Shown in pieces: positions 31,400 to 43,915 of a stretch of DNA of 64,000 nucleotides. The notes under the pieces are model-generated. The model was not told the DNA's origin and did no database searches. It saw only the letters and a list, made by a program, of their open reading frames with translations. Made by a program: the position numbers and the translations under genes. Position 1 is the stretch's first letter, and each line of letters starts with the position of its first letter. The DNA is from Mesocentrotus franciscanus (Eukaryota; Echinodermata; Echinoidea; Camarodonta; Strongylocentrotidae). The stretch covers positions 4,178,865-4,242,864 of the forward strand of contig CP137683.1 in assembly GCA_037976565.1 (NCBI GenBank). Direction: 5' to 3'.

Positions 31400-32545
31400 G
31401 ATAAGCTTTAACTACCTTTAAAATCAGGTAAAAAAAACGATCTAGTCAATTCATTTGTTCTTTCCTTCCTAGCTCTTTCAATGTTTACCCACTCTGTTGT
31501 CAGAGGTTGGTAAATGTCAACCATTGTGGCACACCTATGGCTTTATATTTGCTGATAAATCAGATTTTACATGCCTGTATGGCACACATCATTAATAATA
31601 TGGAGGTATTTATATGCTTGTAAATTCAAACTGTACAAGAAAATTATGAAGTACAGTGTGTATCAAAAAAACATATAACCAGCTTTGATAGCTTATGATT
31701 AAAAAGTCATAATCATTGTGACCTTGACATATATTTCATGGTAAAGTATAACTTGTAAAGAATAACTTTTGGTAGATGCCTAGAATGTGTTTCAGACCAT
31801 ATTAATGTGTTACTGTTAAAGTTTAATTAATGCTTCAGTGCTTCATTGATTAAAGTGATCCAATGTATAAAAGCTTTCCAAGGACCTAGGTTCAATCCAC
31901 AGGATAACCCTAAATTAATTTTAACAGCCTACTACATGTAACTTCTTGTCTCACGATATCTGAGATTTCTCTGCTTGTCCATTGCACCATTTACATGCAT
32001 AAGGTGTGTAAAGTGCATAAGGTATTTGTCTTGAACAGCACATGAAAACTGAAAGATTTACTAACCTCACATATTCAGTAAATGCAAGAAAGATCACATG
32101 TTCATATCTACCAGAGATAGTGACAGTAGACTGTCATGAAAAAAGATAGAATCCCAAGTAAACTTTATCCATTTTTGAATGACTCGATGACAAGACTTAC
32201 CTTATAAACAAGGGATGCGAGAAGCCAATGTGTGCCATAATACCAAAGAAATTATCGAAACTTAACTTGTGCTTGTAAATTAGCCTTTTCCTGATTCTGA
32301 GTTGACATTGTCACATATTCAAATTCACAAAATCAATGCTAATAAGTCAGCAAATCTTTTCAGACTGAAATTACAGTGCATAAGGGCATTTAATTGACCC
32401 ACATTCATTGCTTCAGCCCAAACTTGGTACAAGAAGATTTTGACAATACTTTTTTAAAAGGCTGCTGCTCAGTCGTCCCTGGCAGCAGAGTCATTAGACC
32501 GAATGTTAATTACTCTTTAAAATGAAATATAATTCAAGGTCACAC
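31400..32545. other. Unique AT-rich stretch
   Basis: No exon with splice context and no repeat structure could be supported on either strand. Confidence 0.4.
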
Positions 32546-32546
32546 T

Positions 32547-32708
32547 GGGCCAGTTGCACAAAACTTACCATTGATGGTAACTTTGCCATCAATGGTAACT
32601 ACCATGGAAACCTTGATTTTGATTGGCTGTTGAGCCCTGTTACCATGGTAGTTGCCATCAGTGATGGCAAAGTTACCATCAATGGTAAGTTTTATGCAAC
32701 GGGTCCAG
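32547..32708. mobile_element. Fold-back MITE with TACCATTGATGGTAA arms, copy 1
   Basis: The ends GGGCCAGTTGCACAAAACTT and AAGTTTTATGCAACGGGTCC are inverted. Arms contain TTACCATTGATGGTAACTTT and its complement, with additional small palindromes (CCATGG) and a centre, TTGATTGGCTGTTGAG. ORFs on both strands are translations of the palindrome. Confidence 0.85.
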
Positions 32709-33248
32709 GTTATAACTTTTAATGGGAATCTATCAAAGTTTGGTACAATTTTTTGTATACGCACTGTATGTAATGATGTTTTCACTCGACTGTGTAAAAA
32801 TTATTTTCTATGCAGCTTCTCTCTGAATTATATTCATTGTATATTGTTCTTGAATAAAAATCTATTTTACACTAAGCTCTATTTGTATATACCTAATACC
32901 AACACATCCATAAATTCATTCCATATGATACATAGTTTTCTTTCATACAGAATTGTTGTAACTGCACTTTCAACAATTATTGACTAAATCTTAAATTTGA
33001 ATCTGTGTACAAACTTGTGGTATTGTACATGTACATGTTTATGTAATAAAAAAATGTGTGGTTTTGTGTTTGAGTAAAGCTTACATTGCACTCTTCAAAA
33101 TGATTAAAGTCCATATATATATGTAATTGTATATATGTAACATAGGAGTGAAAAGAATTAAAAGAAAGAGAAAATAAAGAATGTGCAAACCAAATCGAGA
33201 TGCTTATTTTTGTATTTTTGTTTATATCAAGCTAGAGTAAAGGACACC

Positions 33249-33394
33249 ATGGCCCTGTTACATAACAAAACTTATCATTGATGGTAACTCTGCCATCAAT
33301 GGTAACTTCCATGGAATACTTGATTTTAATTGGCTGTTGAGCAATGTTACCATGGTAGTTACCATTAATGTTAAGTTTTATGCAACGGGTCCCT
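33249..33394. mobile_element. Fold-back MITE with TACCATTGATGGTAA arms, copy 2
   Basis: Same element as 32547-32708 in the same orientation, more diverged: ATGGCCCTGTTACATAACAA at the left, ATGCAACGGGTCCC at the right, and the same TTGGCTGTTGAGCA centre. Confidence 0.8.
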
Positions 33395-33839
33395 GTATTA
33401 ATTTCAGCATATTTTTCCTTCACATTGTGGTGTAGTTGAAAATGTTATCTTTAATTCGAGGTTTTTCACCCATTATGGGTGACTGCACTAGCCATTAAAA
33501 AAATGTTGAAATTGCCTTTAACCAAATTAAGTTTGGGTTGAGTGATGTTCAGGAGTTACTTTCATTTTGTATGAATGCTTTTATGATTTTCAAGGGAGAT
33601 CAACCAAATCTTGGGTCGAGGTACTGAAATTGGCATAAAATCAAACAACAAAAATAACAGGGGTTCAGATGTTTTTGGCCAGATTTTACTTATGAAGATG
33701 GCAAATTAAAACAAACGAAAACGAAAACACAGTAGGCTATCGGAGCTTTTCAAAGATCTACATGAATGTACTTTTATTACAAATGACATAAAGCATTAAT
33801 TGAACCAGGGTTTCATTTTTTCATAAACTATCTGTATAA

Positions 33840-34165
33840 AGAAGATTGGATTGACGTACATGGTACAGTGCAATTCGTGTGTGTCAGTAGTTATGAGTTG
33901 TTTACACGCAATATAATTTCAGTTCAAGATATTTTTGCTGAAAATGACATACGGTCAATATCTCATTTTCAACAATTGGATAACTGGAGTTTAGTGGATG
34001 TAAAAGAGTATGATATTTTAATGCAGTTTAACAGTACTGTGAAGTTACAAAATTTATTTGTTTTGAAGATTCATGATGGACGGGCATTTTCAGATTTTTC
34101 AAATGAGGTATGTAGGGAGATATTTAGTAGGCCTAGGAAAGTTACTCTTGTTAACAGACTAAGGC
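33840..34165 (+). pseudogene. Non-LTR retrotransposon ORF2 fragment, left segmental copy
   Basis: Translated from about 33868 it reads AENDIRSISHFQQLDNWSL, DVKEYDILMQFNS and DFSNEVCREIFSRPRKVTLV NRLR. The last block is almost identical to 47848-47948. After NRLR the homology stops abruptly and the minisatellite begins, so the LINE is truncated. The family is probably L1/Tx1-like, inferred from the zinc-binding tail seen in the right copy. Confidence 0.65.
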
Positions 34166-35705
34166 ACCAAGAAAAAAGGGCACTTTCTGGAAAAAAGGGC
34201 ACCTACAAAGGAAATCTCAAAGCGAAATTATACAATTGTTTAGACATTGGTATACCCTACATTGTGATTACATTATCAGGAATTATTTCAATATTTGTTC
34301 CACTTTATACACCATACAAGATATTGCTTAAGCATCATACTTTGCAGTTTGGTGTGATGGTCTTAAAATTTATTTGGGAGCGAGCGAAGCGAGCGAGGAA
34401 AAAATTTAAGATTTGTGAGGTCGCAGTGCGAAAATTATATCTTATAAAGAGGAAAACCCAATCCTGATGGGGTTATAAGCACATTCTCATAACGGAAGAC
34501 TGAAAAGACCCTTGTTAAGTGACATAAGTATATCATCTATAGATGCATGCAAGTGTAGCGATCGAGCTTTGGGGGAAATTCCTCTTAGTCGCTTGAAATT
34601 AGGGCGCGTTTAATGATGAGAGGAAAAGGGGACACTTATCAGAACAGAAAAGGAGCATGTGTCAAAGTACAAAGAGTAATTATCAGAGGTGAAAATGGGC
34701 ACTTCTTACACCCTCAAAAACAGGCACTCACCAGGGATGAAAAAAGTCAGTCAAGAGAATAGGAAATGGGCATTCGTCGACGGAAAATGGGCCCCGTCTG
34801 ATTTTGATAGGGGCATTTATAAGAGGTGAAAAGGGGCATTTATGAAAGGGGATAGGTCCCTTATTAGAAAGGAAAAGGGGCACGTATCATTGTTAAAAGG
34901 GAAATTATCAGAGGTGAAAAGAGGCACTTATGTGACTTATCGCACCTGAAAAGGGTAAATGACCAGATATGAACAGGGGCACTTATTTAAATGAAAAAGG
35001 GGCACTTATAATAAAGGTAAATATGCATTAGTTCAAAGAAAATGGGCGCCGATCAAATTTTAAAGAGGGCATTTATCGGAGGTAAAGGGGGCACTTATCT
35101 GAAGTGCAAAGGAGAATTTTCTCGTACTTGAAAAGGGTCATTTACAAGAGAAGGGGCACTCATGAGAAGGGGAAGGGGCTCTTTTTTTAATAGGGTACTT
35201 ATCATTGAGAAAAGGGGCACATGTGAAAATATAACTTAGGTGCGTTATCCGAGTTAAAATGGGGGTAGTTATTAAAAGGTAAATGGGGCACTTACAAAGG
35301 AAAAGGGGCTCTTGTCAAAGTAAAAGAGGCACCTCTCAGATTTGAATAGGGAAATTATCAAAGGTGAAGGGGGCACTTATCATAAGTGAAAAGAGGCACT
35401 TCTCGTACCTGAAAAGGGACACTTACTAGAGATTAAAAGGGCACTTATGAGAATGAAAATGGACACTTATTGCAAGGAAAATGGGAAATTGTCGAAGTAA
35501 AGGGGCACGTGTCCAAATAAAAGGGCACTTATCAGAGTTGAAAAGGAGAAGGGGCACTTTTACAAATTAATAAGGGCACTTGTGAAAGTAAAGGGGCACT
35601 ATTCCTATGTAAAAGGCACTTCTTACAATGTTAAAGGGCACTTTTTCTATGTAAAAAGGGCATTTTTGGGTGCTTGAAAAGTGGGAGGGCACTGTGCCCC
35701 CCACC
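34166..35705. repeat. Degenerate minisatellite with GGGGCACTTAT core
   Basis: About 1.5 kb of variable 20-35 bp units, most of the form GAAAAGGGGCACTTATCA(G)AGGTGAAAA. Many units have point changes or length changes. It is strongly purine-rich on the plus strand. It has no coding potential, although 33868-34467 reads into it. It ends in a GC-rich hairpin, CCACCCTCCGGGAGGGCCG, at 35700-35720. Confidence 0.85.
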
Positions 35706-35711
35706 CTCCGG

Positions 35712-35906
35712 GAGGGCCGCCTCTGAGGTGAGGTACAAGGGTACCTTGTAGGATTACTCCTTGAAATGCACTGTGCGCCGATAACGGCTGCCGGAGCTAA
35801 AGCTAGGGTAATCATTTCCAAAGCTCTTTGGAAGCGCATATAGAGATGTTATTTCATAACGTATTATACGCTATACAAGAACTGTACTATTATTATTATT
35901 ATTATA
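35712..35906 (+). mobile_element. 5'-truncated SINE body, left copy
   Basis: TACCTTGTAGGATTACTCC, CACTGTGCGCCGATAACGGC and GTATTATACGCTATACAAGA with an (ATT)n tail match the 3' half of the complete SINE at 48761-49050. The tRNA-like head is missing, replaced by the minisatellite. Confidence 0.75.
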
Positions 35907-36310
35907 TATATCTATTTGGAGTAGGGGTAGGGAGTGTGTAAGACAAGCTAGAAGGGGGACGAAACATCTCTCTTCCCATTTTATTCCTTTTTTTTGGTTT
36001 AATTGTTATTTCTTTTAGGATTTAGGTTCTTTTCTATTTTTCTAACTACTACATAATTGTATGAAATATAATTTTGCACTATTTTGTATATTATTGTGCT
36101 GTTAATGTATTCTATTTTGAGAAAATGATGAAATAACATTAAAAACTACAACAACCACAAAATCAACACATGTGCATCAACATTGTGTATCAGTGTGCGT
36201 GTGTTTGTATTTTGGACAAAGGTGTGAATTGATACTTGTGTTCTGATGTATTTCTTTATAGTTTACATTCTTAGTTTTTTTAATTTCTTGATGAAGGATA
36301 TAAATCAAAT

Positions 36311-36440
36311 GTACCATGCACTCTTTTCGACGCACCTGTAAAACGATGGATCTTCGGTGACTGGTCCCTCTGAAACTAGTGCTAAGCCAGTCACAGAAAA
36401 TTTATAATTTTAACTGAAGCTTCTTTAATAGTGCATGGTA
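36311..36440. repeat. Nested hairpin module type A, copy 1
   Basis: The outer inverted repeat is GTACCATGCACT (36311-36322) and AGTGCATGGTA (36430-36440). The inner repeat is GTGACTGG (36357-36364) and CCAGTCAC (36387-36394), with a TCCCTCTGAAACTAGTGCT-like loop. Copies lie at 39958-40087 and 49484-49600. Confidence 0.75.
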
Positions 36441-38094
36441 TATTTGATTTTTAATTTATTTAATTCAAATTGTATTTGGAAACTTTCCATATTTGATCAA
36501 CATTGTGTTTTGGCATACTAAGGCTATGAGCTATGGTTTAAGCGATGGATGCGGTTAACAGCGTTGGTGTATCTTGTGGATTTATCATATTCATATTCTG
36601 AATATTTGCAGCGAATTGAATCATATTGAAGAGATTGCAATTCATAGTTGTACACGATAAGTCTTGGTTGACATATTCTCTCTCTCTCTTTCTCTCTTTT
36701 TTTTTCTCTCTCTCCCTCTCTCTCTTGCATAGAGAACAATTGAATTTATAAATATGTGGCCGTGATTATTAGTATTGAACAGGGGAAAGAAATAGGGAGG
36801 AGATCAAACGAAACCAAAATTTAAGATACCTACTACATATTCATTAGTGATGGATACGAATTCAGGTAGGCCTATATAAAATGTGAAATACTTAATTATA
36901 GAGCGATGATACATTAATTCTTTGACGTTGATTGATTCGTTCAAGTTTACATGAATGTGGTGACTTGTCGGTTACGAACAGAAGGTTTCGATACCTACTC
37001 AATCTATCAAACAATACGAAATCTAGCTGTATTAAATACACAGACAAGAAATAACAAAAGGGAGATGCCAGAATGATGACACTGAAAATGATTAAAAGTT
37101 TGGATAAAAAAAAAATAAAACAATATATTCTGAGGTCATATTATTTTATTGGAAGTTTTGAAAGTTTTATCCACCAGCATGTTGTTAAAAACTATATTCA
37201 ATTATGCGGTGACACGTTGGTTACGAGCAGATGGTATATTAAAATGTGAAATAATTAATTTTAGAGCAATGATACATCAATACTTTCACGGTGATTGATT
37301 CGTTCAAATTCATATGAATGTGGTGACTTGTCGGTTACGAACGGCAGGCCTCGATATCTACTCAATCTAGCAAAAAATAAGAAATTAAGCTGTATTAAAC
37401 CACAGACAAGAAATTAAAAAGGAGATGCCAGAATGATGACATTGAAAATGATTGAACGTTTGGATACAAAATAATAAAACAATGTGTTCTGAGGTCATAT
37501 TTATTACAAATTTAGAAATTTTTATCCACCAGCGTCTTTTTGAACACTATATTCAATTTAAATGTGAGTGTGGATCTGTGTAAGGTATAATTTGTATATA
37601 TTTTTAAGGGGATAAGGGGTGTGTGAGATAAGCTAGAAGGGGGAGGGAAACCTTTCAACTCTCGTCTCAGTTTATTCCTTTTTGAAAATTGTCATTTCTG
37701 TTACGATTGAGGTTCTTTTCATTTTTAACCACTACATGATTGTATGATCTATTTTTTCACAATAACAGAAGAGTGCTTTGTCTATTCTAAAGAAAATGTA
37801 ATGAGGAATCATGTTGGAAGTAGGACCTACTGTGCGTTTAAACATGTATCAAATATAAGCTATTACTTTTATATATTGTATTAATGAGGATATGAGTAAA
37901 ATTAAACACCTGCCATTGTGGAATGGGCAACTCTCTTCGCAAGCACAGTGTGTGTGTGTGTGTGTATGCGTGCGTGTGTTTGTGTTTGTGTGTATTTTGG
38001 ACAAAGGTGTGAATTGATACTTGATTTCTGATGTTATTTGTCATAGTTTACATTCTTAGTTTTTTTAATTTCTTGATGAAGGATATAAATCAAA

Positions 38095-38224
38095 TGTGCC
38101 GCGCACTCTTTTAGACGCACCTGTAAAAGTATGGATCTTCAGTAACTGGTCCCTCAGAAACTAGTGCTGAGCCAGTCACAGAAAATGTATGATTTCAACT
38201 GAAGCCTCTCAGTGCATCGTACAT
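38095..38224. repeat. Nested hairpin module type B, copy 1
   Basis: The layout is the same as type A, but the outer arms have diverged (GTGCCGCGCACTC and AGTGCATCGTAC). The inner stem is changed to GTAACTGG and CCAGTCAC. A second B copy is at 51038-51168, where the inner stem is again GTGACTGG. Confidence 0.7.
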
Positions 38225-38918
38225 TTGATTTTTTAAAAATTTAATTTGGAAACCTTCTATATTTGATGAACATGGTGGATGGGCATATGAGCTATGGTTG
38301 GATTGGTAGTTGAAGCGATAGATGCGGTTAAGAGCATTAGTGTAATATTTGTATTTATCATATTCAGACTCTGAATATTTTAACCGAATTGAATCATATT
38401 GTAAAGGATGCAATTCATAGTTGTACACGATAAATCTTCGTTGACATATCTCTCTCTCTTGCATTAAGAAAATATGAATATATTAATCTTTGGCCTTGGT
38501 TGAGAAAAATTTTTTTGTATTAGTATTGAACAGGAGAAAGAAATAGGGAGCAAATAAAAACAAAATGAACATTTAAGATACCTACTGCATATTCATTCGT
38601 GATGGGTAAAAATGCAGGGTATATTAAGTGAAATAATGAATTTTAGAGCGATGATGCATCAATTCTTTGACGGTGATTGATTCGTTCAAATTACATGAAT
38701 GTGGTGACTTGTCGGTTACGAACGGCAGGCTTCGATATCTACTCAATCTAGCAAAACATAAGAAATTGCTGTATTAAACCACAGACAAGAAATTAAAAAG
38801 GAGATGCCAGAATGATGACATTGAAAATGATTGAACGTTTGATACAAAATAATAAAACAATGTGTTCTGAGGTCATATTTATTACAAATTTAGAAATTTT
38901 TATCCACCAGCGTCTTTT

Positions 38919-39418
38919 NNNNNNNNNNNNNNNNNNNNNNNNNNNNNNNNNNNNNNNNNNNNNNNNNNNNNNNNNNNNNNNNNNNNNNNNNNNNNNNNNN
39001 NNNNNNNNNNNNNNNNNNNNNNNNNNNNNNNNNNNNNNNNNNNNNNNNNNNNNNNNNNNNNNNNNNNNNNNNNNNNNNNNNNNNNNNNNNNNNNNNNNNN
39101 NNNNNNNNNNNNNNNNNNNNNNNNNNNNNNNNNNNNNNNNNNNNNNNNNNNNNNNNNNNNNNNNNNNNNNNNNNNNNNNNNNNNNNNNNNNNNNNNNNNN
39201 NNNNNNNNNNNNNNNNNNNNNNNNNNNNNNNNNNNNNNNNNNNNNNNNNNNNNNNNNNNNNNNNNNNNNNNNNNNNNNNNNNNNNNNNNNNNNNNNNNNN
39301 NNNNNNNNNNNNNNNNNNNNNNNNNNNNNNNNNNNNNNNNNNNNNNNNNNNNNNNNNNNNNNNNNNNNNNNNNNNNNNNNNNNNNNNNNNNNNNNNNNNN
39401 NNNNNNNNNNNNNNNNNN
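38919..39418. other. Assembly gap of exactly 500 N
   Basis: 500 consecutive N. The left flank ends CCACCAGCGTCTTTT and the right flank starts TGAACACTATATTCAA. Homologous copies at 37527-37550 and 41200-41220 read through the same point with five T and no extra sequence. ORFs called across the N run are artefacts. Confidence 0.98.
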
Positions 39419-40324
39419 TGAACACTATATTCAATTTAAATGTGAGTGTGGATCTGTGTAAGGTATAATTTGTATATATTTTTAAGTGTGTGAGATAAGC
39501 TAGAAGGGGGAGGAAACCTTTCAACTCTCGTCTCAGTTTATTCCTTTTTGAAAATTGTCATTTCTGTTACGATTTAGGTTCCTTTCATTTTTAACCACTA
39601 CATGATTGTATGATCTATTTTTTCACAATAACAGAAGAGTGCTTTGTCTATTCTAAAGAAAATGTAATGAGGAATCATGTTGGAAGTAGGACCTACTGTG
39701 CGTTTAAACATGTATTAAATATAAGCTATTACTATTATATATTGTATTAATGAGGATATGAGTAAAATTAAACACCTGCCATTGTGGAATGGGCAACTCT
39801 CTTCGCAAGCACAGTGTGTGTGTGTGTGTGTGGATGTGAGTGTGTTTGTGTTTGTATGTATTTTGGAAAGAGGTGTGAATTGATACTTGTGTTCTGATGT
39901 TATTTGTCATAGTTTACATTCTTAGTTTTTAAATTTATGATGAAGGATATAAATCAAATGTACCATGCACTCTTTTCGACGCACCTGTAAAACGATGGAT
40001 CTTCGGTGACTGGTCCCTCTGAAACTAGTGCTAAGCCAGTCACAGAAAATTTATAATATTAACTGAAGCTTCTTTAATAGTGCATGGTATATTTGATTTT
40101 TAATTTGTTTAATTCAAATTGTATTTGGAAACTTTCCATATTTGATCAACATTGTGTTTTGGCATACTAAGGCTATGAGCTATGGTTTAAGCGATGGATG
40201 CGGTTAACAGCGTTGGTGTATCTTGTGGATTTATCATATTCATATTCTGAATATTTGCAGCGAATTGAATCATATTGAAAAGGTTGCAATTCATAGTTGT
40301 ACACGATAAGTCTTGGTTGACATA

Positions 40325-40356
<32 letters not shown>

Positions 40357-42010
40357 TTCTCTCTCTTTTTCTCTCTCTCTCCTCTCTCTCTTGCATAGAG
40401 AACAATTGAATTTATAAATATGTGGCCGTGATTATTAGTATTGAACAGGGGAAAGAAATAGGGAGGAGATCAAACGAAACCAAAATTTAAGATACCTACT
40501 ACATATTCATTAGTGATGGATACGAATTCAGGTAGGCCTATATAAAATGTGAAATACTTAATTATAGAGCGATGATACATTAATTCTTTGACGTTGATTG
40601 ATTCGTTCAAGTTTACATGAATGTGGTGACTTGTCGGTTACGAACAGAAGGTTTCGATACCTACTCAATCTATCAAACAATACGAAATCTAGCTGTATTA
40701 AATACACAGACAAGAAATAACAAAAGGGAGATGCCAGAATGATGACACTGAAAATGATTAAAAGTTTGATAAAAAAAAAATAAAACAATATATTCTGAGG
40801 TCATATTATTTTATTGGAAGTTTTGAAAGTTTTATCCACCAGCATGTTGTTAAAAAACTATATTCAATTATGCGGTGACACGTTGGTTACGAGCAGATGG
40901 TATATTAAAATGTGAAATAATTAATTTTAGAGCAATGATACATCAATACTTTCACGGTGATTGATTCGTTCAAATTCATATGAATGTGGTGACTTGTCGG
41001 TTACGAACGGCAGGCCTCGATATCTACTCAATCTAGCAAAAAATAAGAAATTAAGCTGTATTAAACCACAGACAAGAAATTAAAAAGGAGATGCCAGAAT
41101 GATGACATTGAAAATGATTGAACGTTTGGATACAAAATAATAAAACAATGTGTTCTGAGGTCATATTTATTACAAATTTAGAAATTTTTATCCACCAGCG
41201 TCTTTTTGAACACTATATTCAATTTAAATGTGAGTGTGGATCTGTGTAAGGTATAATTTATATATATTTTTAAGGGGATAAGGGAGTGTGTGAGATAAGC
41301 TAGAAGGGGGGAGGGAAACCTTTCAACTCTCGTCTCAGTTTATTCCTTTTGAAAATTGTCATTTCTGTTACGATTGAGGTTCTTTTCATTTTTAACCACT
41401 ACATGATTGTATTATCTATTTTTTCACAATAACAGAAGAGTGCTTTGTCTATTCTAAAGAAAATGTAATGAGGAATCATGTTGGAAGTAGGACCTACTGT
41501 GCGTTTAAACATGTATCAAATATAAGCTATTACTTTTATATATTGTATTAATGAGGATATGAGTAAAATTAAACACCTGCCACTGTGGAATGGGCAACTC
41601 TCTTCGCAAGCACAGTGTGTGTGTGTGTGTATGTCGATGTGAGTGTGTTTGTGTTTGTGTGTATTTTGGACAAAGGTGTGAATTGATACTTGATTTCTGA
41701 TGTTATTTGATGAAAACTATATTCAATTATGCGGTGACATGTTGGTTACGAGCAGATGGTATATTAAAATGTGAAATGATTAATTTTAGAGCAATGATAC
41801 ATCAATACTTTCACGGTGATTGATTCGTTCAAATTCATATGAATGTGGTGACTTGTCGGTTACGAACGGCAGGCTTCGATATCTACTCAATCTATCAAAC
41901 AATACGAAATATAGCTGTAGTAAATACACAGACAAGATAGTAAAATAAAGAGAGATGCCAGATTGATGACATTGACGATGAATTAAAGTTTGGATTACAA
42001 ATAATCTCTC
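39419..42010. repeat. Higher-order A/B repeat block, right of the gap
   Basis: The segment from about 39840 to 41710 is nearly identical to about 36190 to 38040 (offset about 3.65 kb including the gap). Near 41707 it departs from the left copy, and the expected type B module is missing. Further copies of the GTGACTTGTCGGTTACGAA module follow at 41848 and 42268. The ORFs listed here are on repeat sequence. Confidence 0.8.
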
Positions 42011-42439
42011 TCTCTCTCTTGCATTAAGAAATATGAACATATTAATCTTTGGCCTTGGTTGAGAAAATTTCTTTTTTGTATTAGTATTGAACAGGGAGAA
42101 AGAAATAGAGAGGAAATAAAAACAAAAATGAACATTTAAGATACCTACTACATATTCATTCGTGATGGGTACAAATGCAGGGTATATTAAGTGAATTAAT
42201 GCATTTTAGAGCTATGATGCATCATTTCTTTGACGGTGATTGGTTCGTTCAAATTCACATGAATTAATGTGGTGACTTGTCGGTTACGAACGGCAGGCTT
42301 CGATATCTACTCAATCTATCAAACAATACGAAATATAGCTGTAGTAAATACACAGACAAGAAAGTAAAATAAAGAGAGATGCCAGATTGATGACATTGAC
42401 GATGAATTAAAGTTTGGATTACAAATAATCAAACAATAT

Positions 42440-42582
42440 ATTCCTAGCTCATATTTATTCCAATTTATATTCCTAGGTCATATTTATTCCAATTTATATT
42501 CCTAGGTCATATTTATTCCAATTTATATTCCTAGGTCATATTTATTCCAACTTATATTCCTAGGTCATATTTATTCCAATTT
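42440..42582. repeat. 29-bp minisatellite, five copies
   Basis: The unit TATTCCTAGGTCATATTTAT + TCCAATTTA is repeated five times with one or two changes. It follows directly on the last A/B repeat module. Confidence 0.9.
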
Positions 42583-43189
42583 TACGAGCAGATGGTCATG
42601 GCAGGCTGTGATATTCTATAAAATTAGAAGCCATCTAGACAGTATTCAACAGAAAGCTGGATAGAGACACTCCGTCACACCAAGGTACGAGAAAGTATAT
42701 CAGCATCTCACAGAATTCTGCTCGAATACCGCATCGAAACCAGGTAGGCCCTACAGCCCTTACATTATGCCTGTTGCACATGAGACGTCTTTCTGATTGC
42801 GTCAGTTTGTAATTTATTGTATTGATAATGATATCGATTATTTTGGAGCGCTAAAACAAAAAGTACCTTTTCGCTTACCAAGTAACAGAATGTGAAGAGA
42901 GAAACTTAAAACTCATAAATAGGTAAATCATACTTTATAACTGAGGAAAGAAGTATTTTTTAAGGGATCTTTTGAAAGTGGTAAGACAGGTTAATACTCT
43001 GATGGAAAGAGGGATGTTTTCGAAGCAGCCACTGTAAAACGTTTTTCGGTATAGTTGAGGGTCTGGATTTGGGAATAATTAGTGTAAATTCAGTTGTAGA
43101 GCGTAGGTCTGAATTTCTCCAGACATTTCTTCACCTCTTGTGCAGCGGGCTGTTAGTGCACATTAATCAGGAGCTTTGCTTTGGCAACT

Positions 43190-43300
43190 CTGATGGGTAA
43201 GATGGCCCAGTGATCTCGTAACCGGGAGGTCCCGGGTTCGTAACACTAAAGGGCGCTAGGTGTCCTTTGGTAAGGCATTAATCCTTATTACTCATACTGA
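43190..43300 (+). mobile_element. tRNA-derived SINE relic
   Basis: GGCCCAGTGATCTCGTAACC resembles a degenerate A-box region, and GTCCCGGGTTCGTAAC a B-box. The following GTGTCCTTTGGTAAGGCATT resembles ATGTCCTTTGGCAAGACATT of the SINE at 48761-49050, so the two are related. Confidence 0.6.
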
Positions 43301-43789
43301 CTTATTATACTGACTCATTACTCACACTGACTTACATCTACCTTCCTAAAGTTTTCATCAGTGAAACAAAAATTGGCAACACTGTAACGTATCTTGTGAC
43401 CCCATCTCCAATTTGATATGTACAGAAAATTTCATGAACTTTCATTTTCTCAGTTATTGATGACAGAATAGATTGGTTTCATACATTTCTGGATGTATAA
43501 AACATATTTGCAATAATTATATTTAGGGTGAATGTATGATTGAACATTTTTGATGGAATTTATAAGCTTTTAAAGTCTTTTAGTACAAGGCAAATAGGTG
43601 ATGACCTCACAACATATGTCACAGAGTTGCCAATTTGCACAGTGTTTGATTGATTGCATCTTCAAAAACTCATAACTTTGTTATTTTTAATCGGTTTTTG
43701 CTCAAACTTTCACTTACCCGTTCCTCTCATTCTTCTGTTTTCATAAAAACCAACTCAATATCACGGTGGACTTCCTCTTTCAGCAAGTT

Positions 43790-43915
43790 GGGTAAAATGT
43801 TACAATTAGGAGGTTAAAAAACCATACATGGTTGTTGGGAATACTTTATACCAACACTAGGTAATGTATATTTACCCAATTTCGGGTACATTTTACCAAA
43901 CAAACATGCTCAAAT
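43790..43915. repeat. GGGTAAAA-type inverted repeat, copy 1
   Basis: GTTGGGTAAAATGTTACA at the left and CGGGTACATTTTACC at the right pair imperfectly. The phrase ACCAACACTAGGTAATGTAT recurs as ACCAACACTGGGTAATGTTT at 45791. Small fold-back element. Confidence 0.55.

Larger units (their letters stand above)
35907..38918. repeat. Higher-order A/B repeat block, left of the gap
   Basis: A complex unit contains GATAAGCTAGAAGGGGG-type starts, a (TG)n or TGTG tract, TTTTGGACAAAGGTGTGAAT, a nested-hairpin module and a (CT)n tract. It ends in a GGTGACTTGTCGGTTACGAA module that is itself repeated. Module type A is at 36311-36440 and type B at 38095-38224. No ORF is convincing. The same order recurs at 39419-42010 and 49051-51860. 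Confidence 0.8.

Noticed and set aside
33868..34467. 199-aa plus-strand ORF as a gene
   Set aside because: The first 100 residues are a LINE ORF2 fragment and the rest is read into the minisatellite.
36524..36739. Arg/Glu-rich minus-strand ORFs (also near 40187, 49695 and 51199)
   Set aside because: They are translations of (CT)n tracts that recur in each A/B repeat.
38793..39524. 243-aa and 218-aa ORFs across the gap
   Set aside because: They consist mostly of X from 500 N and repeat flanks.
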